The notes: generated from the sequence alone by a model not told the origin. A DNA stretch of 64,000 nucleotides from Variovorax paradoxus (GCF_030815975.1 NZ_JAUSXL010000002.1:1860001-1924000); one strand, 5' to 3'. Numbered from the stretch's first letter, positions 37,749 to 50,968 are shown. Translations and numbers: made by a program.

Positions 37749-38035
37749 GATGGTTCCTGATTCCCTGTTTCCGCAGGCGAAAAAGCCGCGGGCGCCGGAG
37801 AGCGTGTTTCGGATGAGCCCCCGAAAGACGCAATGAGGTTTTCAGGGAAACCCGCAATTATCGCAAACATTCGGCCCCCGAACAATCTTCGACTGGATTT
37901 GCGGGCCTTTCGCCGCCGCCGGCAGCGTGTGGATAAGGCTTTGACAAGTTAGAATGCCGAGCGCCTTCAGCAGAGAATATCCACAATACCTATACCAAAT
38001 AATGCCCGAGGGTTTCACCATCTTTCCAAGCGCCC
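37749..38035. other. Candidate chromosomal origin (oriC) between rpmH and dnaA
   Basis: 287 bases without a gene. It holds a perfect DnaA box (TGTGGATAA, 37928-37936, reverse of TTATCCACA), a one-mismatch box (ATATCCACA, 37977-37985) and a weaker TTATCGCAA (37858-37866). The segment 37974-38011 is AT-rich (AATATCC...CCAAATAATG) and could be the unwinding element. TTGACA at 37941-37946 may belong to the dnaA promoter. Core genes diverge from this gap, as at origins. The small number of strong boxes leaves room for the true origin to extend elsewhere. Confidence 0.7.
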
Positions 38036-39415
<1,380 letters not shown>

Positions 39416-39502
39416 TCGCATGTCATCCAAAATGCCCCTCGCAACAGCGGAGAATGGCGTCTCACTGGCGGATTCAAAGAGATAAGAGAAGAGGAAGAAG
39501 AC

Positions 39503-40609
39503 ATGATCGTTTTGAAGGCAACCCAGGACAAGGTCCTCGCCGCGCTGCAATCGGTGGCGGGCATCGTCGAGCGGCGTCACACCTTGCCGATCCTGGCCAA
39601 CGTGCTGATCCGCAAGACCGGCGGCCAGCTGCAGCTGACCACCAGCGACCTCGAGATCCAGATCCGCACCACGGCCGAACTCGGCGGCGATGAAGGCAAC
39701 TTCACCACCACCATCGGCGCGCGCAAGCTGATCGACATCCTGCGCACCATGCCGGCCGACCAGACCGTTAGCCTCGAATCGAGCGCCAGCAAGCTGGTGC
39801 TCAAGGGCGGCAAGAGCCGCTTCACGCTGCAGTCGCTGCCGGCCGAGGACTTTCCGCTGGTGCAGGAGGCCGCCAACTTCGGCCCCGTGTTCAGCGTGCC
39901 GCAAAAGACGCTGAAGGACCTGCTCTCGCAGGTTTCGTTTGCGATGGCCGTGCACGACATCCGCTATTACCTGAACGGCATCCTGTTCGTGGCCGAGGGC
40001 AAGCAGCTGAGCCTGGTGGCCACCGACGGCCACCGGTTGGCGTTCTCGTCGGCCACGCTCGACGTCGAAGTGCCGCGCCAGGAAGTCATTCTTCCGCGCA
40101 AGACCGTGCTCGAGATGCAGCGCCTCTTGTCGGACGCCGAAGGCGCCATCGAGATGCAGTTTGCGAACAACCAGGCCAAGTTCAGCTTCGGCGGCATGGA
40201 GTTCGTCACCAAGCTGGTCGAGGGCAAGTTCCCCGACTACAACCGCGTGATTCCCAAGAACCACAAGAACAGCGTCACGCTGGGCCGCGCGCCGCTTTTG
40301 GCCAGCCTGCAGCGCACCGCCATCCTGACGAGCGAAAAGTTCAAGGGCGTGCGCCTGAACATCGAGCCCGGCACGCTGCGCATCGCATCGAACAACGCCG
40401 AGCAGGAAGAGGCGCAGGACGAGCTGGACATCGACTACGGCGGCGACGCCATCGAGATCGGCTTCAACGTGACCTACCTGATCGACGCGCTGTCCAACAT
40501 GGGCCAGGACATGGTCAAGCTGGACCTGGCCGACTCCAACAGCTCGGCCCTGTTGACCATCCCCGAGAACGCATCCTTCAAGTATGTCGTGATGCCGATG
40601 CGAATCTAG
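39503..40609 (+). CDS. dnaN: DNA polymerase III subunit beta (sliding clamp)
   Basis: 368 residues in the three repeated clamp domains: MIVLKATQDKVLAALQSV, FTLQSLPAEDFPLVQE, RYYLNGILFVAEG, and the C-terminal YVVMPMRI that forms the partner-binding pocket edge. Forms the processivity ring for Pol III. AGAGGAAGAAG precedes the ATG by a few bases. A hairpin (40642-40659) follows, before gyrB. Confidence 0.98.
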   Translation: MIVLKATQDKVLAALQSVAGIVERRHTLPILANVLIRKTGGQLQLTTSDLEIQIRTTAELGGDEGNFTTTIGARKLIDILRTMPADQTVSLESSASKLVLKGGKSRFTLQSLPAEDFPLVQEAANFGPVFSVPQKTLKDLLSQVSFAMAVHDIRYYLNGILFVAEGKQLSLVATDGHRLAFSSATLDVEVPRQEVILPRKTVLEMQRLLSDAEGAIEMQFANNQAKFSFGGMEFVTKLVEGKFPDYNRVIPKNHKNSVTLGRAPLLASLQRTAILTSEKFKGVRLNIEPGTLRIASNNAEQEEAQDELDIDYGGDAIEIGFNVTYLIDALSNMGQDMVKLDLADSNSSALLTIPENASFKYVVMPMRI

Positions 40610-40641
40610 AAGACAGAAAACACAGCGCCTTGCGCAGACAG

Positions 40642-40667
40642 CCCGCGGCCCTCCGCGGGTTTGCGCT
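40642..40667 (+). terminator. Weak terminator-like hairpin between dnaN and gyrB
   Basis: CCCGCGG (40642-40648) and CCGCGGG (40653-40659) with loop CCCT, followed by TTTGCGCTTT. The T-tract is interrupted, so termination would be partial; it may set the dnaN/gyrB ratio. Confidence 0.45.
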
Positions 40668-40731
40668 TTCAAGAGGCGGCGAAATGAGCTTTTGAGAGCC
40701 CGAAAAATCACGTGAATGCCGTGAGCGATAG

Positions 40732-43369
<2,638 letters not shown>

Positions 43370-43420
43370 TAAGCGATCTCGCCGATGACACGGGAAGTGA
43401 AGACCGTGTCAGACAATTAA

Positions 43421-43456
43421 AAAAAAGCGCCTCAGCATTGCTGGGCGCTTTTTTTT
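43421..43456. terminator. Bidirectional terminator after gyrB
   Basis: A run of A leads into GCGCC (43427-43431) plus CAGC, a 3-base loop, GCTG and GGCGC (43444-43448), then eight T. It serves gyrB on the plus strand and the OmpA-like gene on the minus strand. Confidence 0.92.
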
Positions 43457-43523
43457 ATTTTTTCAGGTCCCCGAGCAGCTTGACCCGCCGCTTTGCGGGC
43501 CGGTGCTGCTCAGGCCTGCGTGC

Positions 43524-44108
43524 TCACTTCCCCTGTGCCTGCCCCAAGATGTCCACGACCACGCGGCGGTCCGGCTGCAGGCAGGCCACCAGGTGCGGCG
43601 AGCGCTGCAAGCCCTGGCAGTCGCGCGTCACCGGCTCGCGCTCGCCCATCGAGCGCACCTCCATCGGCGCGCGCACGCCCGCGGCCTTCAGGTAGTCGCG
43701 CACGGTGTTGGCGCGCTGCTGCGCCAGCCGCTCGTTGTAGGCCTCGCCCCCCAGCCGATCCGTATGGCCCGTGATTGTCAGGCTCTGCACCTGCATCTCC
43801 TGGCTTTGCAACGCACGGGCGAGCGTATCGAGCTCGGCGCGACCCTGCGGCAGCATGTCCGTCGCACTGGATCGGTCGAACTTGAACAGCGTGTCGGCGC
43901 TCAGGTTCACCCGCCGCGTCGTCGGTTGCGCAGGCACCGGAGCCGGGTTGGGGGCAGGCGCCGGCGTCACCACCGGCGTGAGCGCGCAGTTCTGCCCCTG
44001 GCACCAGTTGTAGCGCTCGTCGTGCAGGCTGCCGCAGCCTGCGAGGACGAGGGTGGCGAGAGCCGTGGCGCCGAGCGCCAGCAGTTTCGATGTGTTCTTC
44101 GTTTGCAT
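43524..44108 (-). CDS. OmpA-family lipoprotein
   Basis: 194 residues. Lipoprotein signal with lipobox LVLAGC (Cys near residue 25), then a Pro-rich spacer and a C-terminal OmpA/Pal peptidoglycan-binding domain: TLFKFDRSSATDMLPQGRAEL, TITGHTDRLGGEAYNERLAQQRANTV and PDRRVVVDIL. Predicted to tie the outer membrane to the wall. It lies 38 bases after the autotransporter gene in the same direction, a common pairing that may help stabilise the autotransporter at the surface (inference). Confidence 0.92.
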   Translation of the reverse strand: MQTKNTSKLLALGATALATLVLAGCGSLHDERYNWCQGQNCALTPVVTPAPAPNPAPVPAQPTTRRVNLSADTLFKFDRSSATDMLPQGRAELDTLARALQSQEMQVQSLTITGHTDRLGGEAYNERLAQQRANTVRDYLKAAGVRAPMEVRSMGEREPVTRDCQGLQRSPHLVACLQPDRRVVVDILGQAQGK

Positions 44109-44146
44109 GTGTTCTTTCCTTGGCGTTGTCTGTGATCCGGCGGCGC

Positions 44147-47100
44147 TCACCACGCCACCCGCACGCCCAGCTGCCCCGAGACGCCCTCGCGGCTCGTGCC
44201 GCTGAGCGAGCGCTGGTACTGCACCCCGCCGTACAGGTAGGCCATCCTGCTCAACGGCAGCTGCGCCCCCACACCCAGCTCGGCCCAGGTCTGCTTGGCC
44301 CATGCCTCGCTCACCGTGGTGTTGCCGATGGTCACGGCCTTCGGGTCCTTGAACTCGTGCAGCACATTGGCCGTCACGTAGAAGGTGTTGGTGCGCGTGA
44401 GCTTGTCGCCGCGCTCGGCCTTGTCGTTCCAGGACAGCCGCGCGCCCAGGCGCCCGCGCAGGCTCTGGCTGGTGAAGCCGTCCACCGAGGAGATGTTGTC
44501 CGCGAAGCCCCGGTAGCGCGTGACCTGGTAGCTCAGCTGCGCCTGCGGCTCGATCAGCCACTGGCTCTCGCCGATCTGCCAGGGGCGGCCCACCTCGGCG
44601 CTCAGGCCCGCGCCGGTGCCCTTTTGCGTGCCCTCGCCGCCGTACTTGTCGGTGTACTTGTTCTGCACCGCATGCAGCTGGCCGACCAGGTCCAGGTAGC
44701 TGCCGTTGTCGGCGTAGCGCGTGTGGTACGCGCCGAGCGTGGCCATCTGGCCCTTCATCTTGCCGGTGTCGTAGCCCATGCCCGCCTCGCCGCGGCGGCG
44801 GTCGCTGAAGTTCGTGCTGGTGCGCCCGTAGCCCACGCTGATGCCGGTGTGGCTGCGCGACTTGTCGCCGGCGTCGCCGCTGTAGCGCACCGCCAGGTCC
44901 TTGCCGAGCTGCAGGTACTGCATCTCCTGCTCGAAGCCGAACTGGCGCTTGCCGTCCAGGTCCAGGCGCTGCGCATGCAGGCGCATCCACATCTGGTCGG
45001 CGGGCGCCTTGTCGTCGCAGCCGCAGTGGTCCCACTTGAAGGTCTGCTGCTCGCCCACGCGCTGGTGCAGCGTGCCCAACAGGCCCAGGCCCAGCTCCTG
45101 GGTCGCGACCTGGCCCATCACGTAGCCGGCCACGGCGGGGCGCAGCACCTCGGGGGCGGGGACCGGAAGGGGCGTCGGGCTCGGGGCGCCGGGCACCGGA
45201 ACGGGCGTGTTGTAGACGCTGCTCAGGTAGAAGCTGTTGGCATCGCCGTCGGTGCGGCCGCCGCGATGCAGGCCGTATTCGTAGGCGCCGGCCTGCACCG
45301 GGGCGGCCAGGGTGAAGTTGCCCTCCGAGGAGGTGCCGGCGACCTGGACCACCTGGATGCCGTTGACAGTGGCGGCGCCGGCGCCGCCGGCATTGGCCAC
45401 GAGCACGCGGGTGGTGCCGCTGGTGTTGCCGTTGACCACCAGCTTGTCGGTGGCGCTGGCGTCGTTGCCCAATGCCGTATTGATCCTCACCAGACCGTTG
45501 GTGCCGGCGTAGTTGCCGTTGACCGTGAGCACATTGCCGGGCGTGCCGGCGGCGCTGCGCAGGTCGACCAGGCCGGCGTTGTGCACGTCGCCGGTGAGGG
45601 TGAAGGCCGGCTGGCCCATGAACACGCTGCTGGTCGGCTGGATGAACAGGCCCATGGGAGCACCGCTGGCGTCGGCACCGGCGCCAACCACCAGCGGAGC
45701 GCCGGCGAGCGTGAGGCGGGTGTTGTCGAGCGTGATGGTTTCCCAGTTGGCCAGCTGCGCGCCACCGGCGGTGGCGGTGACGCCCTGCAGGGTGAGCTTG
45801 TCGACCCAGCCGTCGGCGGCCGAGACGTCGTCGCCGCCGTCCAGGATCTGGCTGCCGTTGTAGCCGGCGGCGGACACCAGCGCGGTGTCGGAGCCGTTCT
45901 GGCCGTAGAAGCCGCCTGACAGAGTGCCGCCTGTCCAGGTGAAGTTGTCGTTGCCGTCACCGGCGCTGGCCACGCGGTCATCGCCGTAGATGTTGCCGGT
46001 GAAGCTGCCGCCGGTGAGCGCGAGGCTGTCGTTGCCCAAGCCCAGGATGGCATCGCCGGTCACTGTGCCGGCGGTGGTGACGACGGCATTGCCGCCGGTC
46101 TCGTCGATGCCATTCTTGTTGAGGTCGCCGTCGCGGATGGCAATGCCGGAGGCCGCGCCGTTGACCGTCGCCGCCGTGCCGATGTCGATGGTGCCACCGC
46201 CGGCAGCCGTGGTATGGATGGCCGCGGCCAGGCCCGATCCGCTGGTTACGGTGCCGCCGGTGACGTCGACATCGTAGGTGCCGCCGCTGCTGGAGGCCCA
46301 GAGGCCGTCGGCATTGGCGCCGGTGGTGGTCACAGTCCCGCCGCTCATCTGCAGCGCTGAAAGTCCCGAACCCAAGCTGCGGGCTGCGATGCCCGGTGCG
46401 TCGCTGCCTGTCGTGGTCACGGAGCCGCCCTGCAAGACCACGGCAGCCGTACCTGTGCTCGCCGCGTTGACGACAAAGCTTTGAACACCAAAGGAGTTGG
46501 TGCCATTACCGCTTGTACTGATGGCGCCGCCCGTTATCGCCGCCGTCGTATTGCCCAACCCAGAGGTGCTGGTCCTGAGACCACCAGAGAAGTTGCCCGA
46601 CGAGACAATCTGGCCATCCGTCATCGTGACTTTGACGTCGGAGCTATTGGCCGCGTTCTCGATGGAGCCGACAAGGCCGTTGGATACCTTGCCACTCGTC
46701 GTGATGCTTCCACCGCTCATTAAAACTGTCACAGGGCCGAGACCATCGGTCAGGGCATAGCCGGCGAAGGTGTCGTCACCGGTGCTCGCGACGGTTCCAC
46801 CCGTCATCGTCAGCGTCGTCGAACCGACACTGTTGACATTGTTGGACCTGGCTCGAATGCCTGACGCGGCGTGACCTCCGGTGAGAATGCTGCCGTTCGA
46901 TAGCGTGGCAGTGGCCGCGCCCACGCCCGTGTTCTCTGCGTAGATGCCGAAGGCAGAATCCCCTGCGGTGGTGACCGTCGACGCTGCGGCATCCATGGTC
47001 GCCGTTGCCGCGGCCGTGCTGGCCGGGGTCAGGACAGCGGCCCAGATTCCGTAGCCGTTGCTGCCCTGGGTCGCGATGCTGCCACCCGTCATCGACGCGG

Positions 47101-48124
47101 TCGCGGCGCCCGTGCCGACGGCCAACGCGGCCAGCCCGACGCCGCCCGTTCCATTGGCGATCACCGTCCCCCCCGTCTGGCTGGCAATCGCGGCGCCGGA
47201 CCCTGAACCGACTGCGACGACGGTCGAGCTGGCGCCGTTCGTCGTCGCTGTGCCGCCAGAAATGGTGGCGAAAGCCGTGCCGGAACCGAGTGTCTGGGCC
47301 ACAACGACCGAGTTATTCAAGGCCTGTGTGGTGATAGTACCGCCCGTCATGGTGGCCACAGCATCGCCATTGCCGCGCGCCAGCGCATAAGCAGCGTGCG
47401 ACCCGTTTGCCGGACTGGTGCCTGTACTGATCGAGCCGCCGTTCACCGTGACCGTCGCCGTGCCGGTGCCGCGCGTGTCGGCATACAGAGCCACAGAGGA
47501 ACCTTGCTGGCCGGTGGTGGAGATGGAGCCGCTGTTGAGGATCGAGGTCGCGTTGCCGTTACCGTAGGCGACTGCGGTGGCGCCAGGAGCGTATTCGCCG
47601 ACGGTGGTGATCTGCGCACCATTGATGACGACGCTCGCATTCCCGTTACCGGCCCCGGCTTTCGTTTCGGCCAGCGCAGCCCAAAAAGGACTGGCCCCAG
47701 TGTTGCCCGCAGGAGCGGTCACATTGATCGTGACAGGGCCATTGACTTCAATCTGTTGATCGCCTGCACCGCTACCGGTCGTATAAATAGCATGGGAGGT
47801 TGTCGTAGAGATGGTGAAGGGCGCCGCGGTGCCGTCCACGATGACTTTGATGTTGTCGGTGCCATACGCAATGCCGGTGGTGTTCGGGTTCGCGTCTCCC
47901 ACTGGCGTTCCATCACCCTGGCACGTCACAGTTCCGCCTGAAACGACAGCACCGCACTCGTTGACCGCCCAAGCGGACGATGTGCCGCCGAACGCCGCCG
48001 TGGCCAAGACAACCGCGCCGAGCGTGGCGCTTGAAGACTTCTTGCCGCGCGCGGTGCAAACCTCGCTGGCCGCCACCCAGGCGCCGAGCGCCTCATTCCA
48101 AATGCTTCGAAATGACCTGTTCAT
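44147..48124 (-). CDS. Type Va autotransporter with ESPR signal and repeat-rich passenger
   Basis: 1325 residues. The N-terminus is an extended signal peptide region (NRSFRSIWNEALGAWVAASE) followed by a hydrophobic core ending near SSAWA. The passenger (about 55-1000) contains some 13-14 degenerate units with a GGsItTsG-like core every 30-50 residues, a beta-helix pattern. The C-terminal 280 residues are the autotransporter barrel (DQMWMRLHAQRLDLDGKRQFG ... GVRVAW), ending in an aromatic residue. No protease or lipase triad is visible, so adhesion is the likely role. The start at 48124 is set by the ESPR; the frame is open further upstream. Confidence 0.93.
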   Translation of the reverse strand: MNRSFRSIWNEALGAWVAASEVCTARGKKSSSATLGAVVLATAAFGGTSSAWAVNECGAVVSGGTVTCQGDGTPVGDANPNTTGIAYGTDNIKVIVDGTAAPFTISTTTSHAIYTTGSGAGDQQIEVNGPVTINVTAPAGNTGASPFWAALAETKAGAGNGNASVVINGAQITTVGEYAPGATAVAYGNGNATSILNSGSISTTGQQGSSVALYADTRGTGTATVTVNGGSISTGTSPANGSHAAYALARGNGDAVATMTGGTITTQALNNSVVVAQTLGSGTAFATISGGTATTNGASSTVVAVGSGSGAAIASQTGGTVIANGTGGVGLAALAVGTGAATASMTGGSIATQGSNGYGIWAAVLTPASTAAATATMDAAASTVTTAGDSAFGIYAENTGVGAATATLSNGSILTGGHAASGIRARSNNVNSVGSTTLTMTGGTVASTGDDTFAGYALTDGLGPVTVLMSGGSITTSGKVSNGLVGSIENAANSSDVKVTMTDGQIVSSGNFSGGLRTSTSGLGNTTAAITGGAISTSGNGTNSFGVQSFVVNAASTGTAAVVLQGGSVTTTGSDAPGIAARSLGSGLSALQMSGGTVTTTGANADGLWASSSGGTYDVDVTGGTVTSGSGLAAAIHTTAAGGGTIDIGTAATVNGAASGIAIRDGDLNKNGIDETGGNAVVTTAGTVTGDAILGLGNDSLALTGGSFTGNIYGDDRVASAGDGNDNFTWTGGTLSGGFYGQNGSDTALVSAAGYNGSQILDGGDDVSAADGWVDKLTLQGVTATAGGAQLANWETITLDNTRLTLAGAPLVVGAGADASGAPMGLFIQPTSSVFMGQPAFTLTGDVHNAGLVDLRSAAGTPGNVLTVNGNYAGTNGLVRINTALGNDASATDKLVVNGNTSGTTRVLVANAGGAGAATVNGIQVVQVAGTSSEGNFTLAAPVQAGAYEYGLHRGGRTDGDANSFYLSSVYNTPVPVPGAPSPTPLPVPAPEVLRPAVAGYVMGQVATQELGLGLLGTLHQRVGEQQTFKWDHCGCDDKAPADQMWMRLHAQRLDLDGKRQFGFEQEMQYLQLGKDLAVRYSGDAGDKSRSHTGISVGYGRTSTNFSDRRRGEAGMGYDTGKMKGQMATLGAYHTRYADNGSYLDLVGQLHAVQNKYTDKYGGEGTQKGTGAGLSAEVGRPWQIGESQWLIEPQAQLSYQVTRYRGFADNISSVDGFTSQSLRGRLGARLSWNDKAERGDKLTRTNTFYVTANVLHEFKDPKAVTIGNTTVSEAWAKQTWAELGVGAQLPLSRMAYLYGGVQYQRSLSGTSREGVSGQLGVRVAW

Positions 48125-49110
48125 CTTCTGACCCTCGCTCCAAAAAACCCAAGCGATGCGGTCAATCGGAAACCATTTCCGGCAACCCACTGCTGTGGTA
48201 CGCCGTCTTATGCGGCAGCCGTGGAGACTATTGGCAAGGATCGAATACCCGAAGGCACTAGTTCACAAATTTCATCTTTTGATTACATTCTTTGTTGAAG
48301 AGGATTTTCATAAGGAAATTTTTCACGGCCCTCCAAAGTGGGGCCTTGGCCTGTGAGTCCCGCGCTGCATTGGGAAACACGGACAGATGGGCGGCATGCG
48401 GGGAGGCGGTTCTAAAGGCGCTGTCGCAATGAATTAACAACTTAGTTAACACTTCGTAGTCAAAATGATGAATATTCGAATGTATAAACGTGCACAAAAG
48501 TAGTAAGTCGCGCTGGCTGACAGAAATTCCGAATGTTTGAAAGACAATTTGCAATTTGCCGAGGCGATGGCACGAAAGTGAGCGCCCCGCGGGGCAAAGA
48601 AAACGGCCGGCAGGGAAGGAAGGTGAATCACGTTCCATGCCTGCCGAATCGTTTGGCAGGCTCAGCTCGGCGGGTCGCTGCTGGTGAAATACTTCACCGT
48701 GGCACCGGGAATGTTCTTTGCCAATTTCTCATCATCGCCAAAACGCCAAATATCACCGCACCGTAGTGAATGGCGGTAGGAACGGTGATTGAAGGCAATC
48801 GCGGAACAAAGTTGTAGTCGGCCGGGAGCTGGTTGCCATGGTTGAACGCCGCCGGAGTAAATCTTCTTCGGCCAAGTACGCCTGCGGGGGGTGCGCATTG
48901 CTGCAACACAAAGGTGCCACCTCCGCCTATTTTTTTCGAAAATCCTCGTCATTGGCAGTCGGAGCAAGCAGCAATTGCCTCAGGGCAGCCTGCTGGCGTC
49001 AGCGAAAGTTATCGCGGAGCCTCTTTACGGCGTTATTTGGAGCGTTGGAATGTGCTCGCAAACGCGCGACGACGAAAAGCCCAGGCTGATCGGATTCGAA
49101 CGACAGCAGC
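48125..49110. other. 986-base stretch without a recognisable gene, AT-richer than its surroundings
   Basis: The part at 48240-48560 is clearly AT-rich for this genome. It contains short open frames with no Shine-Dalgarno, no conserved-looking product and non-host codon use (for example minus strand 48258-48638 and 48662-48967). The autotransporter promoter should lie at its left end. A 7-bp inverted repeat (GCCTGCC ... GGCAGGC) is near 48640-48660. I see no RNA gene, insertion sequence or clear pseudogene. Confidence 0.6.
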
Positions 49111-49782
49111 TCAGCGGCAGCCGAGCCTGAACCGCTGATCACGCGTCTGCTGTCTCTCGTTGCGCAGCCAATCTTGCGTAGAAGCCGCTTGCGGCTGCCG
49201 CGCCATCGTATCGAGCCATTTGACGTGCGCATCGAGCCCGCTGCAGCCGGCTGCCTGCGCGCTGCTGCCGACAACATCGCGCTCCACATGCCACTCATGC
49301 GACTGCTGTTGCTGCGCGGCAAGGGCTGCGTTGTTCCGGGTCGATGCTTCTCGCGCTTCGACGCTCATTCCGTCTGCCAGATTCTGGTCGCGCCGCAGGC
49401 GAACCGTCGTGGCGGTCGAGCCTGCCGGGCAGGGACCGTCCGAATACGCCGCCTTGCCCGAAGCGCTCATGCATTTGGCGACCTCGTCGAAGAAGCCTGG
49501 CGCAGCGGAGTCGCCCGGCAACTCGGCGGCGGAAGGTGGCGCAGTGCGCCGGGCCGAGGGCGGCGTAACCGGTGCGGAGGGGATGACGGACGGTGGCTTG
49601 GGCAGGGGCGTGATCCGCTGCGCCAACAGCCATTCAGCGCCTTGATAGAGCCCGAACAGAAGCAGGACCGACAGCGCGATCCACATCGCCCAATGTCGCT
49701 CCCGCGCCGGGCGCAGGCTGCGTTCCCATGCCGTCATCGCGTTGCGGCTGTCGTGCAGCGGATCGCGATGGTCGGGATTCAT
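49111..49782 (-). CDS. Single-pass membrane protein with DUF4124-like Cys motif
   Basis: 223 residues. A cytosolic N-terminus of about 35 residues, one membrane helix (WAMWIALSVLLLFGLYQGAEWLL) and a Pro-rich periplasmic linker precede KCMSASGKAAYSDGPCPAGSTATTVRL. That last motif, a Cys-containing pair around AYSDGPCP, resembles DUF4124 domains of secreted proteins. The rest is Gln/Arg-rich. The start could also be the Met in AMTAWERSL 15 residues later. No function can be given. Confidence 0.75.
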   Translation of the reverse strand: MNPDHRDPLHDSRNAMTAWERSLRPARERHWAMWIALSVLLLFGLYQGAEWLLAQRITPLPKPPSVIPSAPVTPPSARRTAPPSAAELPGDSAAPGFFDEVAKCMSASGKAAYSDGPCPAGSTATTVRLRRDQNLADGMSVEAREASTRNNAALAAQQQQSHEWHVERDVVGSSAQAAGCSGLDAHVKWLDTMARQPQAASTQDWLRNERQQTRDQRFRLGCR

Positions 49783-49863
49783 GAAGGCCGAGTATCCCCG
49801 CTTCGCGGCCTGCTGAGCCAACGAAGGGGGCCGATGCTCGGCCGGCCATTCAGAGCCTCCGGC

Positions 49864-50142
49864 TCAGATCGACCGATGGACGCGGACGCCGCTTCTACCA
49901 CCACCCCGGTCGCCCTGCATCATCCGCGCAACGCGTGCCAGCCCGCCGGTCCCACTCGCCGCGCGGCCGACCAGCGCACCGCCGGCGGCACCCGCCAGCA
50001 GGCGGCGTCCCAGCGAGCGGCTGCGCCCTGCCGTCAGCAGCAGCAGGACACCCGTGCCCAGCACAGCGAGGTGTTCACCCGGAAAACCGGGTCGCCGGGC
50101 GTCCTTCTCCTTGATGGCTTCGATCCTGGATCCGATGGTCAT
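49864..50142 (-). CDS. Small membrane protein of unknown function
   Basis: 92 residues from the ATG at 50142, chosen because AAAGGAG lies 7-8 bases before it; an upstream in-frame ATG lacks such a site. Central hydrophobic segment HLAVLGTGVLLLLTAG and a second weak Gly/Ala segment LLAGAAGGALVGRAASG suggest membrane association. The C-terminus is Arg/Gly-rich. I do not recognise the family. It begins 300 bases from the divergent secreted-protein gene at 50441. Confidence 0.65.
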   Translation of the reverse strand: MTIGSRIEAIKEKDARRPGFPGEHLAVLGTGVLLLLTAGRSRSLGRRLLAGAAGGALVGRAASGTGGLARVARMMQGDRGGGRSGVRVHRSI

Positions 50143-50311
50143 TGAAAGCTCCTTTCCTGTACGAACTTCTTCATAACCAGCGATGCGGTGCACCGCTGTA
50201 GGCGCCGGTGACGTGCACCGCGTCGAATCGGGCCCACAGCGCGGCCTCTCAGGGTTTTCATAAGAAGGTGCGGCTGAAGGGGCTCGGGCGCCCGTCACAC
50301 AGGCGTCATCA

Positions 50312-50328
50312 GCTATTAAAACAATAGC
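50312..50328. repeat. Short AT-rich palindrome
   Basis: GCTATT (50312-50317), loop AAAAC, AATAGC (50323-50328). A similar one is at 51673-51691. Such GCTAT...ATAGC palindromes recur between genes in Comamonadaceae (recollection, not checked). Confidence 0.45.
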
Positions 50329-50440
50329 ATTCACCCTCTTCGCGAGGATCGTTCCTCGTAAACGCTATATCTAGCCCGACTCTTGCTAAGCAAAATCCTC
50401 GACGGATTTCACGTCACCCATGATCGAGGACATCGAAGCA

Positions 50441-50953
50441 ATGAACCTTATGCGTCTGCGGCAGCCGATGGCTGCATTGGTACTGGGCGGCACTGCAGCA
50501 TTCTTCGGGGCGATGACATCGGCCCATGCATTCTCGAACCCGCCCATCCAGGTGGCGCAGGGCGTCGAATACATGTGCGGCGGCACGAACAAGGCCGAGG
50601 CCGCCTTCATGCAGATGGTGTCGCCGCGCTGGGCGGCCACCATCGAGTTCGGCATCAACGACAGCGCGCAGGGCGGCAGTTTCCCGATGCGCGCCGCGGT
50701 CCAGGTGCGCGAGAAGTACACGGGCCGGCCCGTGATGGAAGCGCAGTCGCAGGGCCCCTACATGCTCGCGCGGCTGGATCCCGGCGCCTACGACGTGAAC
50801 GTCACGCTCGGCGGCTTGACGATCACGCAGACGCTGACGGTGATTGCGGGCATGCCGGCCCGGGCCGTGTTCATGTGGCCGTCGAACTTCGACATGGCCT
50901 CGGTGCTGCCGCCGGCGCCGCAAGCGCTCGCGCAGACCTCCGCGGCGCGCTGA
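50441..50953 (+). CDS. Secreted protein of unknown function, tandem paralog 1
   Basis: 170 residues with a signal peptide (ALVLGGTAAFFGAMTSAHA). The mature part has NPPIQVAQGVEYMCGG, MVSPRWAATIEFGIND, GPYMLARLDPGAYDVNVTLGG and ARAVFMWPSNFDMA. The LDPGxYxV stretch resembles carboxypeptidase-regulatory-like beta-sandwich folds. It is clearly homologous to the next gene (51095-51583). An earlier start at 50420 is possible, but GAGG lies closer to the ATG at 50441. The function is unknown; the location should be periplasmic or extracellular. Confidence 0.82.
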   Translation: MNLMRLRQPMAALVLGGTAAFFGAMTSAHAFSNPPIQVAQGVEYMCGGTNKAEAAFMQMVSPRWAATIEFGINDSAQGGSFPMRAAVQVREKYTGRPVMEAQSQGPYMLARLDPGAYDVNVTLGGLTITQTLTVIAGMPARAVFMWPSNFDMASVLPPAPQALAQTSAAR

Positions 50954-50968
50954 GCTTTCCTTTCTTTC

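Noticed and set aside
46300..47800. Regularly spaced similar DNA in the autotransporter, considered as a CRISPR-like array.
   Set aside because: Repeats are degenerate, unequal in spacing and in frame with the passenger; no true direct repeats with unique spacers exist anywhere in the window.
48258..48638. A 126-residue minus-strand frame in the AT-rich gap.
   Set aside because: No Shine-Dalgarno, no recognisable motif, mixed codon use and no neighbour in operon spacing.
48662..48967. Two overlapping minus-strand frames that could be gene remnants.
   Set aside because: I could not join them into one sensible protein or match either to a family; they are mentioned only in the gap description.
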